From Pseudomonadota bacterium (GTDB lineage Bacteria; Pseudomonadota; Alphaproteobacteria; Rhizobiales; Rhizobiaceae), in assembly GCA_003242525.1 (NCBI GenBank), contig QGUU01000161.1, forward strand, positions 1 through 6,126: a stretch of DNA of 6,126 nt, read 5' to 3'. Positions 5,700-6,126 of this stretch are shown here, piece after piece. Position numbers and translations under genes: made by a program. Every line of letters starts with the position of its first letter. Position 1 is the first letter of the stretch. Below the pieces are notes generated by a model that saw only the letters and a list, made by a program, of their open reading frames with translations, ran no database searches and was not told the origin of the DNA.

Positions 5700-6126
5700 A
5701 TGCAGTCGCTGAACGACAGGAAGACCCTGGACAGGAAGATTGTCGTCGCCAGCCACAATGCCGGCAAGCTGCGCGAATTTGCGCAGCTTCTGGAACCGTT
5801 CGGGCTGGAGACGGGATCGGCGAAGGAGTACGGGCTGCCGGAACCAGAGGAAACCGGAACGACCTTCGAGGAAAACGCCTACATCAAGGCTTTTGCCGCG
5901 GCGAAAGCGACAGGCCTGCCGGCTTTGTCGGATGACTCCGGCCTGATGGTGGACGCTCTGGGCGGAGCGCCGGGCGTCTACACCGCAAACTGGGCCGAGC
6001 GGCCGGATGGCAGCCGCGATTTCGGCATGGCCATGGAGCGGACGGAAGCCGAGTTGCAGAAAGCCGGCGCGATCGAGCCGGCGCAGCGCACCGGACGGTT
6101 CGTGGCCGTCATTTGCCTGGCCTTTC
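5700..6126 (+). CDS. rdgB: XTP/dITP pyrophosphatase (RdgB/HAM1 family), N-terminal part (cut by the right edge)
   Basis: This enzyme hydrolyses non-canonical purine nucleotides such as dITP, XTP and dXTP to monophosphate and pyrophosphate, keeping deaminated bases out of nucleic acids. The first 142 residues are present of a usual length near 215. Visible motifs are the nucleotide-binding [10 protein letters not shown] (18-27), [10 protein letters not shown] (55-64), the metal-binding [24 protein letters not shown] (76-99, with Asp78-Asp79 and Ser80), and the start of [12 protein letters not shown] near the cut. The ATG at 5700 follows the TAG of the VOC gene with no gap, and no clear Shine-Dalgarno is seen, so translation is likely coupled to the VOC gene. 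The first 13 residues are a variable lead before the first beta strand, as in other rhizobial members. hemW often follows in relatives but lies outside the window. Confidence 0.95.
   Translation, partial: MQSLNDRKTLDRKIVVASHNAGKLREFAQLLEPFGLETGSAKEYGLPEPEETGTTFEENAYIKAFAAAKATGLPALSDDSGLMVDALGGAPGVYTANWAERPDGSRDFGMAMERTEAELQKAGAIEPAQRTGRFVAVICLAF

Overview
The GC-rich window, with its dense codon use and typical rhizobial protein forms of HrcA, RNase PH, RdgB and CysK, points to a chromosomal segment of an alphaproteobacterium of the order Hyphomicrobiales (Rhizobiales). The protein sequences look closest to the Mesorhizobium/Brucella/Phyllobacteriaceae side, but this placement is from memory of family sequences and not from a search. 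I see no mobile element, tRNA, rRNA, CRISPR array or prophage gene, and no sign of recent transfer.

Left part (1-3060, all on the minus strand). Read in transcription order from right to left, it holds a secreted PQQ-dependent sugar dehydrogenase-like beta-propeller protein, then cysK (O-acetylserine sulfhydrylase, last step of cysteine synthesis), then the 5' end of a TAXI-type TRAP transporter solute-binding protein that runs off the left edge. Gaps of about 120 and 220 bases separate these three genes. They contain hairpins but no obvious shared promoter, so they are probably separate transcription units.

Middle (3144-4433, minus). hrcA, the heat-shock repressor, is followed 17 bases later by a 61-residue helical protein of unknown function with a strong ribosome binding site. 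In many relatives the gene after hrcA is grpE; here it is not.

Right part (4562-6126, plus). A compact operon diverges from hrcA: rph (RNase PH), a GTG-started VOC/glyoxalase-fold gene 10 bases later, and rdgB (XTP/dITP pyrophosphatase), whose ATG directly abuts the VOC stop codon and which is cut by the right edge. The 128-base hrcA/rph divergent region contains a plausible housekeeping promoter for rph and a promoter for hrcA that also fits the alphaproteobacterial heat-shock sigma factor pattern. No CIRCE operator is visible.

Overall this is an ordinary housekeeping region. I do not find a new biological system. The points worth a second look are the small hrcA-linked gene, the VOC gene embedded in the rph-rdgB operon, the possible heat-shock promoter of hrcA, and the two-cysteine architecture of the secreted dehydrogenase.
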